NCBI GenBank assembly: GCA_964540105.1
Contig: CAZILL010000002.1
Coordinates: 868,001-932,000 of the forward strand
Direction of reading: 5' to 3'
DNA from: DATKJY01 sp964540105
GTDB taxonomy: Bacteria; Zixibacteria; MSB-5A5; GN15; FEB-12
DNA length: 64,000 nucleotides
Below are positions 17,961-25,819 of the stretch, one piece after another. The notes under the pieces are model-generated. The model ran no database searches and was not told where the DNA came from. It saw only the letters and a program-made list of their open reading frames with translations. Every line of letters starts with the position of its first letter. Within the stretch, counting starts at the first letter, position 1. The translations under genes and the position numbers were made by a program.

Positions 17961-18722
17961 CTATTGCGCCATACACAAATAGTACGGCGGTTCGATGTAC
18001 ATCGGGGTAGGCGAAATCGCATGACTCGAATCGGCCGCCAGAATATTGGACCCTTCTCTCCAGACATCTAGGGTGTGTATTCGTCGACTGGCCACTGGAA
18101 TTCGATAGGATACAATTCGATACGCCATGTACTCCAGCCTTCTGGAGCTGCGATCGACATCTTGTGGCACTTCGGGGGGGACAGATAACTTATACTGAAG
18201 CTTGCTGTTAAGCCTTTTCAGGATTTCCCATTCCTGCTTTACACTAAGCGTTTCAGATGGTATGGGATAAGGGAAAGTCACACCAACCCTTGATGCATCC
18301 AGCACATCGTACACAATGTCCAAGTTCACGACCGTATCTTGGTCAAAGTAAATCTGAAAGGTATCGGGCCAACTATACCGAGTTTCGACAATCAGCTGAT
18401 GCAGCCCTTTGCTGACAACCCGCTCGAAACGGGATAGCGTGTCTGTATAAGCCGTATCTTTCCATCCGTTGGGATACGAAATGATGATCGTAGCCGTGTC
18501 TTTGGTAGCTACCCCGAAGCGAAGATCACCGTTGTTATTCCACCCATCCCGTATCCCGCATCGCCACGCTCGCACCTCGCCGGAAACCCTGACCGGGTCG
18601 CCGAAATCGACATTGCTCACTATAGTCGTATTGTCCGAGCACGCAAACAGACAACAAACTGACGCTACCCCTAAGACCGTCGTGATCAACTTACTTGAGT
18701 GCACTTTACTCTCCAATCTCAT
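17961..18722 (-). CDS. Predicted lipoprotein of unknown function
   Basis: I place the start at 18722, giving 253 aa with a clean lipoprotein signal: MRLESK, hydrophobic core, and 'CCLFAC' followed by SDN. The frame extends 33 codons further upstream without a signal-like sequence. The mature part looks beta-rich ('ATIIISYPNGWKDTAYTDTL', then a Gly/Leu/Val-poor C-terminus) and may hold an Ig-like fold, but I recognise no family. It is convergent with bshB1 (24 bp between stops) and begins the minus-strand accessory block. Confidence 0.6.
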   Translation of the reverse strand: MRLESKVHSSKLITTVLGVASVCCLFACSDNTTIVSNVDFGDPVRVSGEVRAWRCGIRDGWNNNGDLRFGVATKDTATIIISYPNGWKDTAYTDTLSRFERVVSKGLHQLIVETRYSWPDTFQIYFDQDTVVNLDIVYDVLDASRVGVTFPYPIPSETLSVKQEWEILKRLNSKLQYKLSVPPEVPQDVDRSSRRLEYMAYRIVSYRIPVASRRIHTLDVWREGSNILAADSSHAISPTPMYIEPPYYLCMAQ

Positions 18723-18861
18723 GACTTTTCCTTCGCCATTCCGGCGCAATCCAGATTGATCTAACACCTTGACGCATAAGTCGTCCACTTTGTTTGGTGT
18801 TTTTTCACTGTCAGCTTTCATCCTGCCGAAACATGAGAACTTAGCCAGTTATCCCTGAAAT

Positions 18862-18908
18862 GCTTGCCCTCCCGGCCCTCATCCCTTCCGCGCAATCGCC
18901 CGATCAAA
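18862..18908 (-). repeat. 47-bp direct repeat, copy 1; fossil 3' end of a gene
   Basis: These 47 bases are identical to 20676-20722. Read on the minus strand they end an open stretch '...DAFDRAIARKG' plus stop, the same C-terminal peptide as the methyltransferase gene that ends in the other copy. Upstream on the minus strand the match stops and the frame continues for about 20 unrelated codons to the end of the neighbouring gene. There is no intact gene here, so this is a remnant left by duplication or insertion. Confidence 0.75.
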
Positions 18909-18952
18909 TGCATCGGATGTTTGCAGCGTACCGAATGCCAGCACTCTTTGAT

Positions 18953-20500
18953 TCACTTTAGCAGGAGAGCCTTCGCTGTCAGTGATTTGCCTTCGAATGA
19001 AACGCGGATGAAATAGAGACCCGACGCGTTCCCGGTCGCATCCCAGATGTATCTGTGCTCGCCCGACACTACTTCACCCTCGAACAGAGTTGCTACGGCT
19101 TGCCCCAGCAGGTTGTACACAACGATGTCCAATTGTCCGCGGTGGCTGATGTTCACCGGGATCGACATTTGCGCGTTGAATGGATTAGGGTAAGGCGAGC
19201 CCAGCGTGAGCGAGCCAGGTAACATATGGCCGACTGTGCTTTCTGGAGCCTCGACCGCGATATCGAGCCTGTATATGTCTGTCGTGTCACCTTTGGTAGC
19301 AATCAAATGCGGCTCTCTGTCGGGAAACGTCGTGTCCCAACGCTTCGTACCAATCGGAGTGTCGGTCAGCGTCTTGCGAATCGAGCCATCAGTGCCATTG
19401 AACATCACGAGCGTATCTCCGGTGAAAGCGAAGAAATGGCCGGGAAGCTGGGGCATGAAGGCGAAATCATGGTAGGAAGTGCCGGTAATATCCCGTGACC
19501 ATATCAATTGGGCTGAATCCGGTGATGTCAGTTCCCACAAGCTCAGGCTTTCCGCGATCGTGTATCGATTCTCCAGCGGACAACGGTAGACATGGGAATA
19601 CGTAGTCAGGAGCTCGTCTCCTTCACCGCCTAAGTACAGCCTACCAAAGCAGTCCACTCTGTTTCTATAGTCGTCGTGGTACTCGGAAAGGCACCTTTGT
19701 TCGTGACCTTGAGTCGCGATCCCCGAACTTATCAGAGAACTGTCCACGGAGGCGATAGAACTGGCCCGTACGTTGTAAAGCGGCACCGGGCCCCCATCGT
19801 TCCATCTGCCATACCAGAGCTCTGACAGCGCGATCACTCCACTTGGGGTAAGTCGCATCGATCTTAGACTCAAGGTTCTGAGATCCGAAGAAGCCGATAA
19901 CGATTCGGGGAAACTACGATACAGGAGTGTTCTTCCGCCATTATAATACACCAGAGGTAACCACGGACCTGTTACGCCGGTGGTGCTGTACGAGAAGAGG
20001 AGTTCGTTAACCCCGTCATCATTAATGTCAACTGCTGCTGTGAAAGGGCTTCGCCAATCGTCAGCCAGCGCGATATAGAGCTCGGAATCGTGATGCGCGA
20101 ACCTTGAAGCACCGTCATAGACGTCTATCCGGTTGGCAAAAAACGCAGGGTACGATATTGGCAGGACGATGGAGGAGGAAAATGTGACGTCAATTGCGGA
20201 ATCCCGGTTGACATCGGCCAGTTCAATCGAACCAATCGTGTACCCTGAATCAACAGTCTTAGTGAACAGTGTTTTGTTCTGTGATATTGAATAGAGGACC
20301 GCTGTCGATGAGTCGGACGCCAGCAGTTCCGGAACGCCGTCTTTGTCCATATCCGCAAACTTCATGTTGAGGATCGGGTGGGTCATCCCGGGGACAATTA
20401 CGGTGCGTTCATGAATGAAGCCCCGTCCTGCGCCAGCGTTCGAGACGATCAGCATTGCTGCTAATGTGAGTATGATAGCGTGACGAATAGTTCTGTTCAT
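18953..20500 (-). CDS. Secreted repeat protein with type IX-like C-terminal sorting domain
   Basis: A 515-aa secreted protein. A signal peptide covers residues 1-24, followed by FG-GAP/VCBS-like units with calcium-type loops ('FADMDKDGVPELLAS', 'ADVNRDSAIDVTF', 'VDINDDGVNELLF') that suggest a beta-propeller. The last 85 residues form a por/type IX secretion-like domain: 'PYPNPFNAQ', 'VYNLLGQAVATL', 'YIWDATGNASGLYFIRV'. Such domains direct export through a SprA-type translocon, and a SprA homologue is encoded at 38-44 kb. Its own minus-strand promoter lies at 20532-20559. The gene sits between the two 47-bp repeats. Confidence 0.8.
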   Translation of the reverse strand: MNRTIRHAIILTLAAMLIVSNAGAGRGFIHERTVIVPGMTHPILNMKFADMDKDGVPELLASDSSTAVLYSISQNKTLFTKTVDSGYTIGSIELADVNRDSAIDVTFSSSIVLPISYPAFFANRIDVYDGASRFAHHDSELYIALADDWRSPFTAAVDINDDGVNELLFSYSTTGVTGPWLPLVYYNGGRTLLYRSFPESLSASSDLRTLSLRSMRLTPSGVIALSELWYGRWNDGGPVPLYNVRASSIASVDSSLISSGIATQGHEQRCLSEYHDDYRNRVDCFGRLYLGGEGDELLTTYSHVYRCPLENRYTIAESLSLWELTSPDSAQLIWSRDITGTSYHDFAFMPQLPGHFFAFTGDTLVMFNGTDGSIRKTLTDTPIGTKRWDTTFPDREPHLIATKGDTTDIYRLDIAVEAPESTVGHMLPGSLTLGSPYPNPFNAQMSIPVNISHRGQLDIVVYNLLGQAVATLFEGEVVSGEHRYIWDATGNASGLYFIRVSFEGKSLTAKALLLK

Positions 20501-20531
20501 CGCTCACCCATAATCATGTCCTAGCAAGGAC

Positions 20532-20559
20532 AATATACGGGAGTTTGGCTAAACGTCAA
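20532..20559 (-). promoter_or_regulatory. Promoter of the sorting-domain protein gene
   Basis: On the minus strand TTGACG (20554-20559), a 16-bp spacer and TATATT (20532-20537). A small inverted repeat, GTCCT-n4-AGGAC (20518-20531), lies immediately downstream near the expected transcription start and could be an operator or a leader hairpin. Confidence 0.55.
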
Positions 20560-20639
20560 GATATGAGTACTGGCGATAGACCGGAAGTGGCACAGAACAC
20601 CACCTGCAGCGCTATTCGTAACACGCAGGAGGATTCATC

Positions 20640-20683
20640 GGAAGGGGTGGGAATCGAGCCCACCAGGGACAATACGCTTGCCC
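20640..20683 (-). repeat. Partial copy of the tRNA-Sec 3' half (attachment-site-like)
   Basis: These 44 bases match 22111-22154, the variable arm to acceptor end of the tRNA-Sec gene, with two mismatches and in the same orientation. Identity stops exactly at the last acceptor-stem base of the tRNA on one side. This is the pattern left when an element integrates at a tRNA 3' end: the intact gene at one end and a 3'-end copy at the other. It cannot encode a functional tRNA. No integrase gene lies between the copies. Confidence 0.85.
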
Positions 20684-20722
20684 TCCCGGCCCTCATCCCT
20701 TCCGCGCAATCGCCCGATCAAA
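20676..20722 (-). repeat. 47-bp direct repeat, copy 2 (methyltransferase 3' end)
   Basis: Identical to 18862-18908. It covers the last codons and stop of the methyltransferase gene and runs 8 bp into the tRNA-Sec-derived 44-bp repeat, so the two repeats are chained. The 1.8 kb between the copies carries the sorting-domain gene. Confidence 0.8.
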
Positions 20723-21319
20723 GGCGTGTTTGTGCGGCACACCGCTCGATTGGCAATCCTTGATCTCTTCCACGAACCAGAGTATCTCCCAATCCCAGAG
20801 ATAGCTCAGGACTTCTCCGGACCGGAAGAGGGATACTCCCTGCTCGGCATCCGGTGCTGGAGGCACAAACGGCTTTTCGACAATCACCGTGCAGGCAATA
20901 AGCCCCCCCTTGAGAACTCGCCTCTTGTAATCTTCGAATAGGCTTCTTCGAGACTCTGGTGGCACATAGTGAAGAGCCCCGGAGGAGACAATTGCATGAT
21001 AATCGTTGTCTGGCCGGTAGCGAACCAGGTCCCCCTGCACGCATCGCACCAGTGATCCCAAACCCACCCGCTCTGCCTTCTCCCGAAGCTGCGCCAGCCC
21101 TGTTGGAGATGAATCGACGCCTGTCACTTCGATTCCTTGCTGTGCGAAGAAGATCGCGTCCCGACCGTCCCCGCATCCAAGATCAACGATCCTGATCCGC
21201 TCCGACGGAAACGCCTCTTTCAGCGTGGGCAGATACTCCACGAAGCGCTTGGCAATGGTAGTTGGTTCTTCATCCCAGTAGCTGGAGCTGCGATAGCGAT
21301 CGTCGTAGGGATTCTCCAC
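20693..21319 (-). CDS. Class I SAM-dependent methyltransferase
   Basis: A 208-aa Rossmann methyltransferase. SAM-binding motif I is 'IVDLGCGDGRDAIFFAQQG', then acidic 'TGVDSS' (motif II) and 'HAIVSSGALHYV' (motif IV region), a TehB/UbiE-like arrangement. The start is GTG 21319, preceded by AAGGA at 7 bases; the longer frame to 21436 would overlap the upstream gene and lacks support. The substrate is unknown. It follows the outer-membrane protein gene by 10 bp, so the two form a small operon between the tRNA-Sec gene and its partial copy. Confidence 0.75.
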   Translation of the reverse strand: MENPYDDRYRSSSYWDEEPTTIAKRFVEYLPTLKEAFPSERIRIVDLGCGDGRDAIFFAQQGIEVTGVDSSPTGLAQLREKAERVGLGSLVRCVQGDLVRYRPDNDYHAIVSSGALHYVPPESRRSLFEDYKRRVLKGGLIACTVIVEKPFVPPAPDAEQGVSLFRSGEVLSYLWDWEILWFVEEIKDCQSSGVPHKHAFDRAIARKG

Positions 21320-21329
21320 TCGGACATCC

Positions 21330-21989
21330 TTACTTGAACACAACTCCCGCGCGCAACAGGAGTCGAGGCTTGCAGATAACGCTCGCTCTCCGATCGTTTT
21401 CAGACGCTCTCCCGTACGGAGCGGCGATGACACCAAGTTGCATCAGCAGCCCCGGCCTGCGCCCTGTGGCGAGTCGGCTGAATTCGAGGAATCCTTTCAC
21501 GACGATGAAACTGCTGCTGCTGATCTCGTAATTTCTGTAATGAGCGGACGGCAAATACCCAAAACCTACGGCAGCACATGGCTTCACGACCAGGCCACAC
21601 TTGCTGGAGCGAAAGTTCCCTTTCAGGTTCAGACTCAAGTCCAGCATGTTCTTCGCAAGATCCATGTCCGCCGGCGTGATTCGATGTGTCTCCAGAGACA
21701 ACCCGAGTGATGTCCACGAGCGAGAACCAAAGTCCACGAAAGCGGCTACCGAGTAACCGGACTTGAGCCCCCATTTGTACTCGGAAGTCGGAGAACTGAG
21801 CTTAACCGTAACATCGGCGGCACCGAAGAAACCAAAGGCGATGCCGTAGATTGTTGGCGTGGCTTCACGCTGATTCGCCGAGGCGGTCGTCTCGCCTGGT
21901 TTCTTCTGGCGAATACTCGAAGAGGCATCGCTTCCGCATGCTGTCGTGATGAGAGTCGCGATGAGTAGGATTGAACGTTTGCCTGACAC
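21330..21989 (-). CDS. Predicted outer-membrane beta-barrel protein with lipoprotein-like signal
   Basis: A 219-aa protein starting at GTG 21989 with GGGAGG 5 bases upstream. The signal segment ends in 'LITTACGS', a possible lipobox. The mature part alternates aromatic and small residues and ends in a hydrophobic strand finishing with Phe ('LRLLLRAGVVFK'), as in small outer-membrane barrels. I recognise no family. It is directly downstream of tRNA-Sec and is the first gene of the block bounded by the tRNA and its partial copy, so it is likely accessory. Confidence 0.5.
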   Translation of the reverse strand: MSGKRSILLIATLITTACGSDASSSIRQKKPGETTASANQREATPTIYGIAFGFFGAADVTVKLSSPTSEYKWGLKSGYSVAAFVDFGSRSWTSLGLSLETHRITPADMDLAKNMLDLSLNLKGNFRSSKCGLVVKPCAAVGFGYLPSAHYRNYEISSSSFIVVKGFLEFSRLATGRRPGLLMQLGVIAAPYGRASENDRRASVICKPRLLLRAGVVFK

Positions 21990-22109
21990 ATGAACCTCCC
22001 GTAGAGATTGATTGTGGTCTGTTGCATCACAAGAACGGAGATCTCGCAGGCTATGTCAATAGAGAAGCAAAGTCGGATGTGCGGCCGATGGCGGCGTGTG
22101 TCACAAAAG

Positions 22110-22203
22110 CGGAAGGGGTGGGAATCGAACCCACCAGGGACAATATGCTTGCCCCCCGCTCGGCTTTGAAGGCCGGGACCGCCACCAGACGACATCCACT
22201 TCC
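22110..22203 (-). tRNA. selC: tRNA-Sec (selenocysteine, anticodon UCA)
   Basis: A 94-nt gene on the minus strand with the E. coli selC-like ends GGAAG...CTTCC plus discriminator G. The anticodon loop CTTCAAA gives anticodon UCA at 22167-22169. A long variable arm (GGGGCAA pairing with TTGTCCC) and a T-arm GTGGG-TTCGATT-CCCAC are present. These features exclude ordinary elongator tRNAs. The acceptor stem as I pair it contains one U-C opposition, and CCA is not encoded. It supplies the UGA-decoding tRNA for SelA and SelB encoded at 44.9-48.2 kb. Confidence 0.92.
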
Positions 22204-22286
22204 GCCTCCAACATACAGTAGAAGGGAGAGGTTGTAAACAGTATCGGTGGGGGAGAGGGAACGCCGACGAATCGCGATGATCGAAG

Positions 22287-22724
22287 TCAGCCGACCGATT
22301 TCACCTTCAAGACCGGGATTTCAGTATAGACCAGCGCTTTGGTCGGACAAAAGTGCGCACAGGCCGGATCGCCGCCGCACAGATCGCACTTCACCACGAG
22401 ATTCTGCTGGCGATCAAATAGCGAACATCCAAACGGGCAAGCCGCCACGCACGCCATGCAGCGGACGCAGATTGCATGATTGATTTCGTACGCGCCCGTC
22501 GTGTCGTTCAGCGAAATGGCGTTGACCAGGCACGATTTGACGCACGCAGGATCGTCGCACTGCAGACACACCACCGGCACATAGAGGTCCTTGTAGCCGG
22601 CATCAAGCGGATAGATTCGGCTTCGACCCCGCACACCATCAATCGCGTGGGTAAACGAGCAGGCCAACTCGCATGAGCGGCAGCCGGTGCAGAGCTCCGG
22701 AGTGACGATGAAGCGCGACTTCAT
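22287..22724 (-). CDS. Four-cluster [4Fe-4S] ferredoxin-type electron-transfer subunit
   Basis: A 145-aa protein with four cysteine sets: CTGCRSCELAC (about residues 17-27), CLQCDDPACVKSC, CVRCMACVAAC and CDLCGGDPACAHFC. This HycB/CooF-like arrangement is typical of electron-transfer subunits of aldehyde:ferredoxin oxidoreductases and formate or CO enzymes. No such catalytic partner is in the window. It is the last gene of the redox operon and overlaps the previous gene by 4 bp, so it probably relays electrons between the diaphorase module and a partner encoded elsewhere. Confidence 0.8.
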   Translation of the reverse strand: MKSRFIVTPELCTGCRSCELACSFTHAIDGVRGRSRIYPLDAGYKDLYVPVVCLQCDDPACVKSCLVNAISLNDTTGAYEINHAICVRCMACVAACPFGCSLFDRQQNLVVKCDLCGGDPACAHFCPTKALVYTEIPVLKVKSVG

Positions 22725-23497
22725 GCCTTCTCCTCTCGTGAGAACTGCGCAATTTTCCCCATACCCAGCGCCAGCTCCTTGCGGTGTGATTCGTCGCTCA
22801 GATCAAAGTAGTCATGCGGAATACTCCGATTCGCCACCAGATACTCCGCAAACTCTTTCGTGATCGTCGTCTGGCCTGTCTTGCGATCGGTCAGAAGTTC
22901 AAACGACCGCCCCCAGATTTCACGCTTGGCCCCTTGATCGCTGAACTTGATGTAGTCTGTAGGGCAATTAAGGGCACACGCCAGACATCCGACACAATCA
23001 GGCGGCGCTTCGCGAAGCGGTGGGGCGATCTCCCGTCCATGCCCACGATTGACCGCCGATATCGCCGCGAACCCCATCTGATCGCAGATCCGCGTGCACA
23101 GTCCGCAGAGAATGCAGTCGTTAGGCTCGCGCACCGGCTCGAAACTCGTCTTCGTCAGACCATACTCGGCGGCCAGCTTCTGGACCAGTGCCGCTTCCGG
23201 GCAGCGCGCCAGATAGAGGTCAAGAATCGTTCTTCTCAGTTCAATCACGGTCGGGCTGTGTGTCTGGACGATCAAGCCATCGACGGCAGGGTAAAGGCAC
23301 GATGTAACATAATCGTTCCACCCTTTCCATTCCGTCTTGGTGATCTCGACCATGCAGAGCCGGCACGCCCCATACGGCTCGACCGCTTCATGGTGACAGA
23401 GTGCGGGTACATTGATCTTTTCCCGACGAATGACCGTCAGGAGCATTTCCCCCTCGGTTGCCCTGACCAGTTTTCCGTTTATCGTAACTGTGACCAT
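22721..23497 (-). CDS. NuoG/HndD-like iron-sulfur subunit of a NAD(H)-linked oxidoreductase
   Basis: A 258-aa protein beginning at ATG 23497 ('MVTVTINGKL'); the frame runs 66 codons further upstream, but that part is the other strand of the nuoF-like tail. It has a plant-type [2Fe-2S] domain (CHHE...GACRLCMVEI...SC), a helical linker, then two [4Fe-4S] motifs (CILCGLCTRIC and CVGCLACALNC). It corresponds to the N-terminal iron-sulfur part of HndD, HoxU or NuoG without a catalytic domain. With the two upstream genes it forms a diaphorase-type electron module. Confidence 0.8.
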   Translation of the reverse strand: MVTVTINGKLVRATEGEMLLTVIRREKINVPALCHHEAVEPYGACRLCMVEITKTEWKGWNDYVTSCLYPAVDGLIVQTHSPTVIELRRTILDLYLARCPEAALVQKLAAEYGLTKTSFEPVREPNDCILCGLCTRICDQMGFAAISAVNRGHGREIAPPLREAPPDCVGCLACALNCPTDYIKFSDQGAKREIWGRSFELLTDRKTGQTTITKEFAEYLVANRSIPHDYFDLSDESHRKELALGMGKIAQFSREEKA

Positions 23498-23505
23498 ACT
23501 CTTCA

Positions 23506-25362
23506 CTACGCCACCTCGATCGCGTCGTGTTTGCAGACCACTACGCAGGCGCCGCACTTCTCGCACTTGTCTTGATGAATGTAGTGTGGCTGTCTCTTCT
23601 CGCCGGTGATGGCATTGTACGCGCACGCGGCAATGCAGGCCAGGCACCCCGTGCACTTTTCGGTGACAACGGTGTAGGTGATCAGGGCCTTGCAAACTCC
23701 AGCCGGACAGCGCTTCTCTTTGATATGCGCTTCGAATTCATCCCGAAAATACTTGATTGTCGATAGTAACGGGTTCGGCCCCGATTTCCCCAACCCACAC
23801 AGCGACCCGATCACGACCATCTTCGAGAGCTGCTCCATCTTATCCAGGTCAGCTTCTTCTGCCAAACCGTTACACACGCGAACAGTCAACTCGTGAAGCT
23901 GGTACAGTCCCTCGCGGCAGGGGACACACTTGCCGCACGACTCTGACACAAGAAACGACAGAAAATAGCGGGCCACATCGACCATGCAGGTCTTGTCGTC
24001 CATGACAATCATCCCGCCGGAGCCCATCATCGACCCCGCTGATGTCAGCGAATCAAAATCCACGGGCAGATCGAGCACCGACGCCGGCAGGCAGCCGCCC
24101 GATGGTCCACCGGTCTGAACGGCCTTGAACGGGCGCCCTTCGAGGATCCCTCCACCGATGTCGTAGATGATTTCGCGCAGCGTTGTCCCCATGGCGACCT
24201 CAATCAATCCCGTGTTGCGCACTTTTCCGACGAGTGAAAATGCCTTCGTTCCGCTGTTGTTGGGCACCCCGATTGACGTAAACCACTTCGCTCCGTTATT
24301 GATAATAACCGGCACATTGGCAAAGGTCTCAACATTGTTCAGTACGGTCGGTTTGTCGTACAACCCTTTCACCACCGAGCGGACATATTTTGCCCGTGGT
24401 TCTCCGACTTCACCAGCGACCGATTTCATCAGAGCGGATGACTCCCCGCATACAAACGCCCCCGCCCCGCGGTTGATCCGAACCCTGAAGGAGAATCCGG
24501 TCCCAAGAATCTTCTCGCCGAGCAAACCGCACCTCTCGCAGTCCTCGATGGCTTTCTGCAGATGGATGACAGCTAGCGGATATTCTTCGCGAACGTAGAT
24601 GTAGCCTTGCGTGGCCCCGACCGCATAGGCGGCGATCATCATCCCTTCCAGTACCGCGTGCGGATCCCCCTCCATGATGCTTCGATCCATGAACGCCCCC
24701 GGGTCCCCCTCGTCGCCGTTGCATATGACATAGCGCGTATCCGACTCGACGTTCCGGCACGTCCGCCACTTCTTCCCCGCCGAAAAGCCGCCGCCGCCGC
24801 GTCCTCGCAGACCCGATTCACTTATCTCCTGAATGACCTCGTCAGGAGTCATCGAGGTCAGCGCTTTGCAAAGTCCCTGGTAGCCGTCGACCGCAATGTA
24901 GTCGCGGATATCATGCGCCGCGATCTTCCCGAGATTCCGAAGCGCAATCCGATGCTGGTGCGAGAAGAACGACACATCCCCATACCGCTCGATCTTCTTG
25001 CCAGTCACGGGATCGGTGTATAGATGCTTATCGAGAACTTCGTCTCTTTCCAGCGATGCCTCTACGATCCCTTCAATATCCTTCGGCTTCACCTTCGTGT
25101 AGAACGTCCCCTGCGGTTCGATGACAACCAGCGGTCCTTGCTCGCAGAATCCGTGGCAACCGGTTTCGCGAATCCCTTCAACCGAGAAATCCTTCACATT
25201 CCTCTTCTTGAGGAGATCATGCAGCGACTCGACCAGCTTGGCCGCACCGTTGGCCAGACAACCTGTGCCGCAGCAGACAATGATCTTCTTCGGGAATAGG
25301 TCGAGCGCGCCTTTGTATTCCTTCTGGAGTCTTCGAAGATGCGCCGGGTCCGTGACAATCAT
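23506..25362 (-). CDS. NuoF/HndC-like NADH-binding flavoprotein subunit
   Basis: A 618-aa protein with three parts. Residues about 1-100 form a thioredoxin-like [2Fe-2S] domain ('CCGTGC'). The central NuoF domain carries the NADH glycine-rich loop 'GRGGGGFSAGKKW' (about residue 183), an FMN site and the [4Fe-4S] motif 'SCGKCVPC'. The C-terminus adds two ferredoxin motifs (CTGCLACIAAC and CEKCGACVVVC). This is the NAD(P)-reducing-hydrogenase or bifurcating-enzyme layout, not that of respiratory complex I. It starts 1 bp after the nuoE-like stop. Confidence 0.88.
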   Translation of the reverse strand: MIVTDPAHLRRLQKEYKGALDLFPKKIIVCCGTGCLANGAAKLVESLHDLLKKRNVKDFSVEGIRETGCHGFCEQGPLVVIEPQGTFYTKVKPKDIEGIVEASLERDEVLDKHLYTDPVTGKKIERYGDVSFFSHQHRIALRNLGKIAAHDIRDYIAVDGYQGLCKALTSMTPDEVIQEISESGLRGRGGGGFSAGKKWRTCRNVESDTRYVICNGDEGDPGAFMDRSIMEGDPHAVLEGMMIAAYAVGATQGYIYVREEYPLAVIHLQKAIEDCERCGLLGEKILGTGFSFRVRINRGAGAFVCGESSALMKSVAGEVGEPRAKYVRSVVKGLYDKPTVLNNVETFANVPVIINNGAKWFTSIGVPNNSGTKAFSLVGKVRNTGLIEVAMGTTLREIIYDIGGGILEGRPFKAVQTGGPSGGCLPASVLDLPVDFDSLTSAGSMMGSGGMIVMDDKTCMVDVARYFLSFLVSESCGKCVPCREGLYQLHELTVRVCNGLAEEADLDKMEQLSKMVVIGSLCGLGKSGPNPLLSTIKYFRDEFEAHIKEKRCPAGVCKALITYTVVTEKCTGCLACIAACAYNAITGEKRQPHYIHQDKCEKCGACVVVCKHDAIEVA

Positions 25363-25363
25363 C

Positions 25364-25819
25364 CTACTTCACCTTCACCAGCTTCTTAGCGCCAGTGATC
25401 TTGACCGACCCGTGGTACTGCTCGTTGACAATGACCACCGGAGCCATCGCGCAGGCCCCCACACATGCGACGACCTCGAGGGAGAACTCCATATCGGGTG
25501 TGGTCTGGCCCGCTTTGATGCTCAGCGCATGTTCGATCTGATCCTGAATGAGACTTGCCCCTCGGATATGGCACGCTGTTCCAACGCAGATTCGAACGAT
25601 GTTCCTGCCCTTGGGGTTGAGACTGAAGGCATTGTAGAACGTCGCCACGGAAAAGATCCTGCTCAGAGGAAGTCCAAGCGACTTGGCGGTCTCAGTCAGA
25701 GCTTCGCACGGGAGATAGCGATACTCTTTCTGAATCTCCTGAAGAATCATGATAAGCGATTCGGGCCGCTGCGGATAGCGCGCAATGATCTCCGGCAGTT
25801 TCGTCAGATCGTGGTTCAC
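25364..25819 (-). CDS. NuoE-like [2Fe-2S] thioredoxin-fold subunit
   Basis: A 151-aa NuoE/HndA/HoxE-type protein. The N-terminal helical domain ('YRYLPCEALTETAKSLGLP') precedes the thioredoxin-fold [2Fe-2S] domain with its four cysteines in 'CVGTACHIRGA' and 'VACVGACAMAPVV'. It forms the heterodimer with the NuoF-like subunit and shuttles electrons from FMN. Its start overlaps the gamma-subunit gene of the 2-oxoacid oxidoreductase by 4 bp, which links the two enzymes in one coupled operon. Confidence 0.88.
   Translation of the reverse strand: MNHDLTKLPEIIARYPQRPESLIMILQEIQKEYRYLPCEALTETAKSLGLPLSRIFSVATFYNAFSLNPKGRNIVRICVGTACHIRGASLIQDQIEHALSIKAGQTTPDMEFSLEVVACVGACAMAPVVIVNEQYHGSVKITGAKKLVKVK

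Noticed and set aside
20545..20763. Frame reading through the tRNA-Sec fragment ('GVGIEPTRDN...')
   Set aside because: The same peptide is the usual spurious translation of a tRNA T-arm on the opposite strand; it appears again across the real tRNA-Sec at 22.1 kb.
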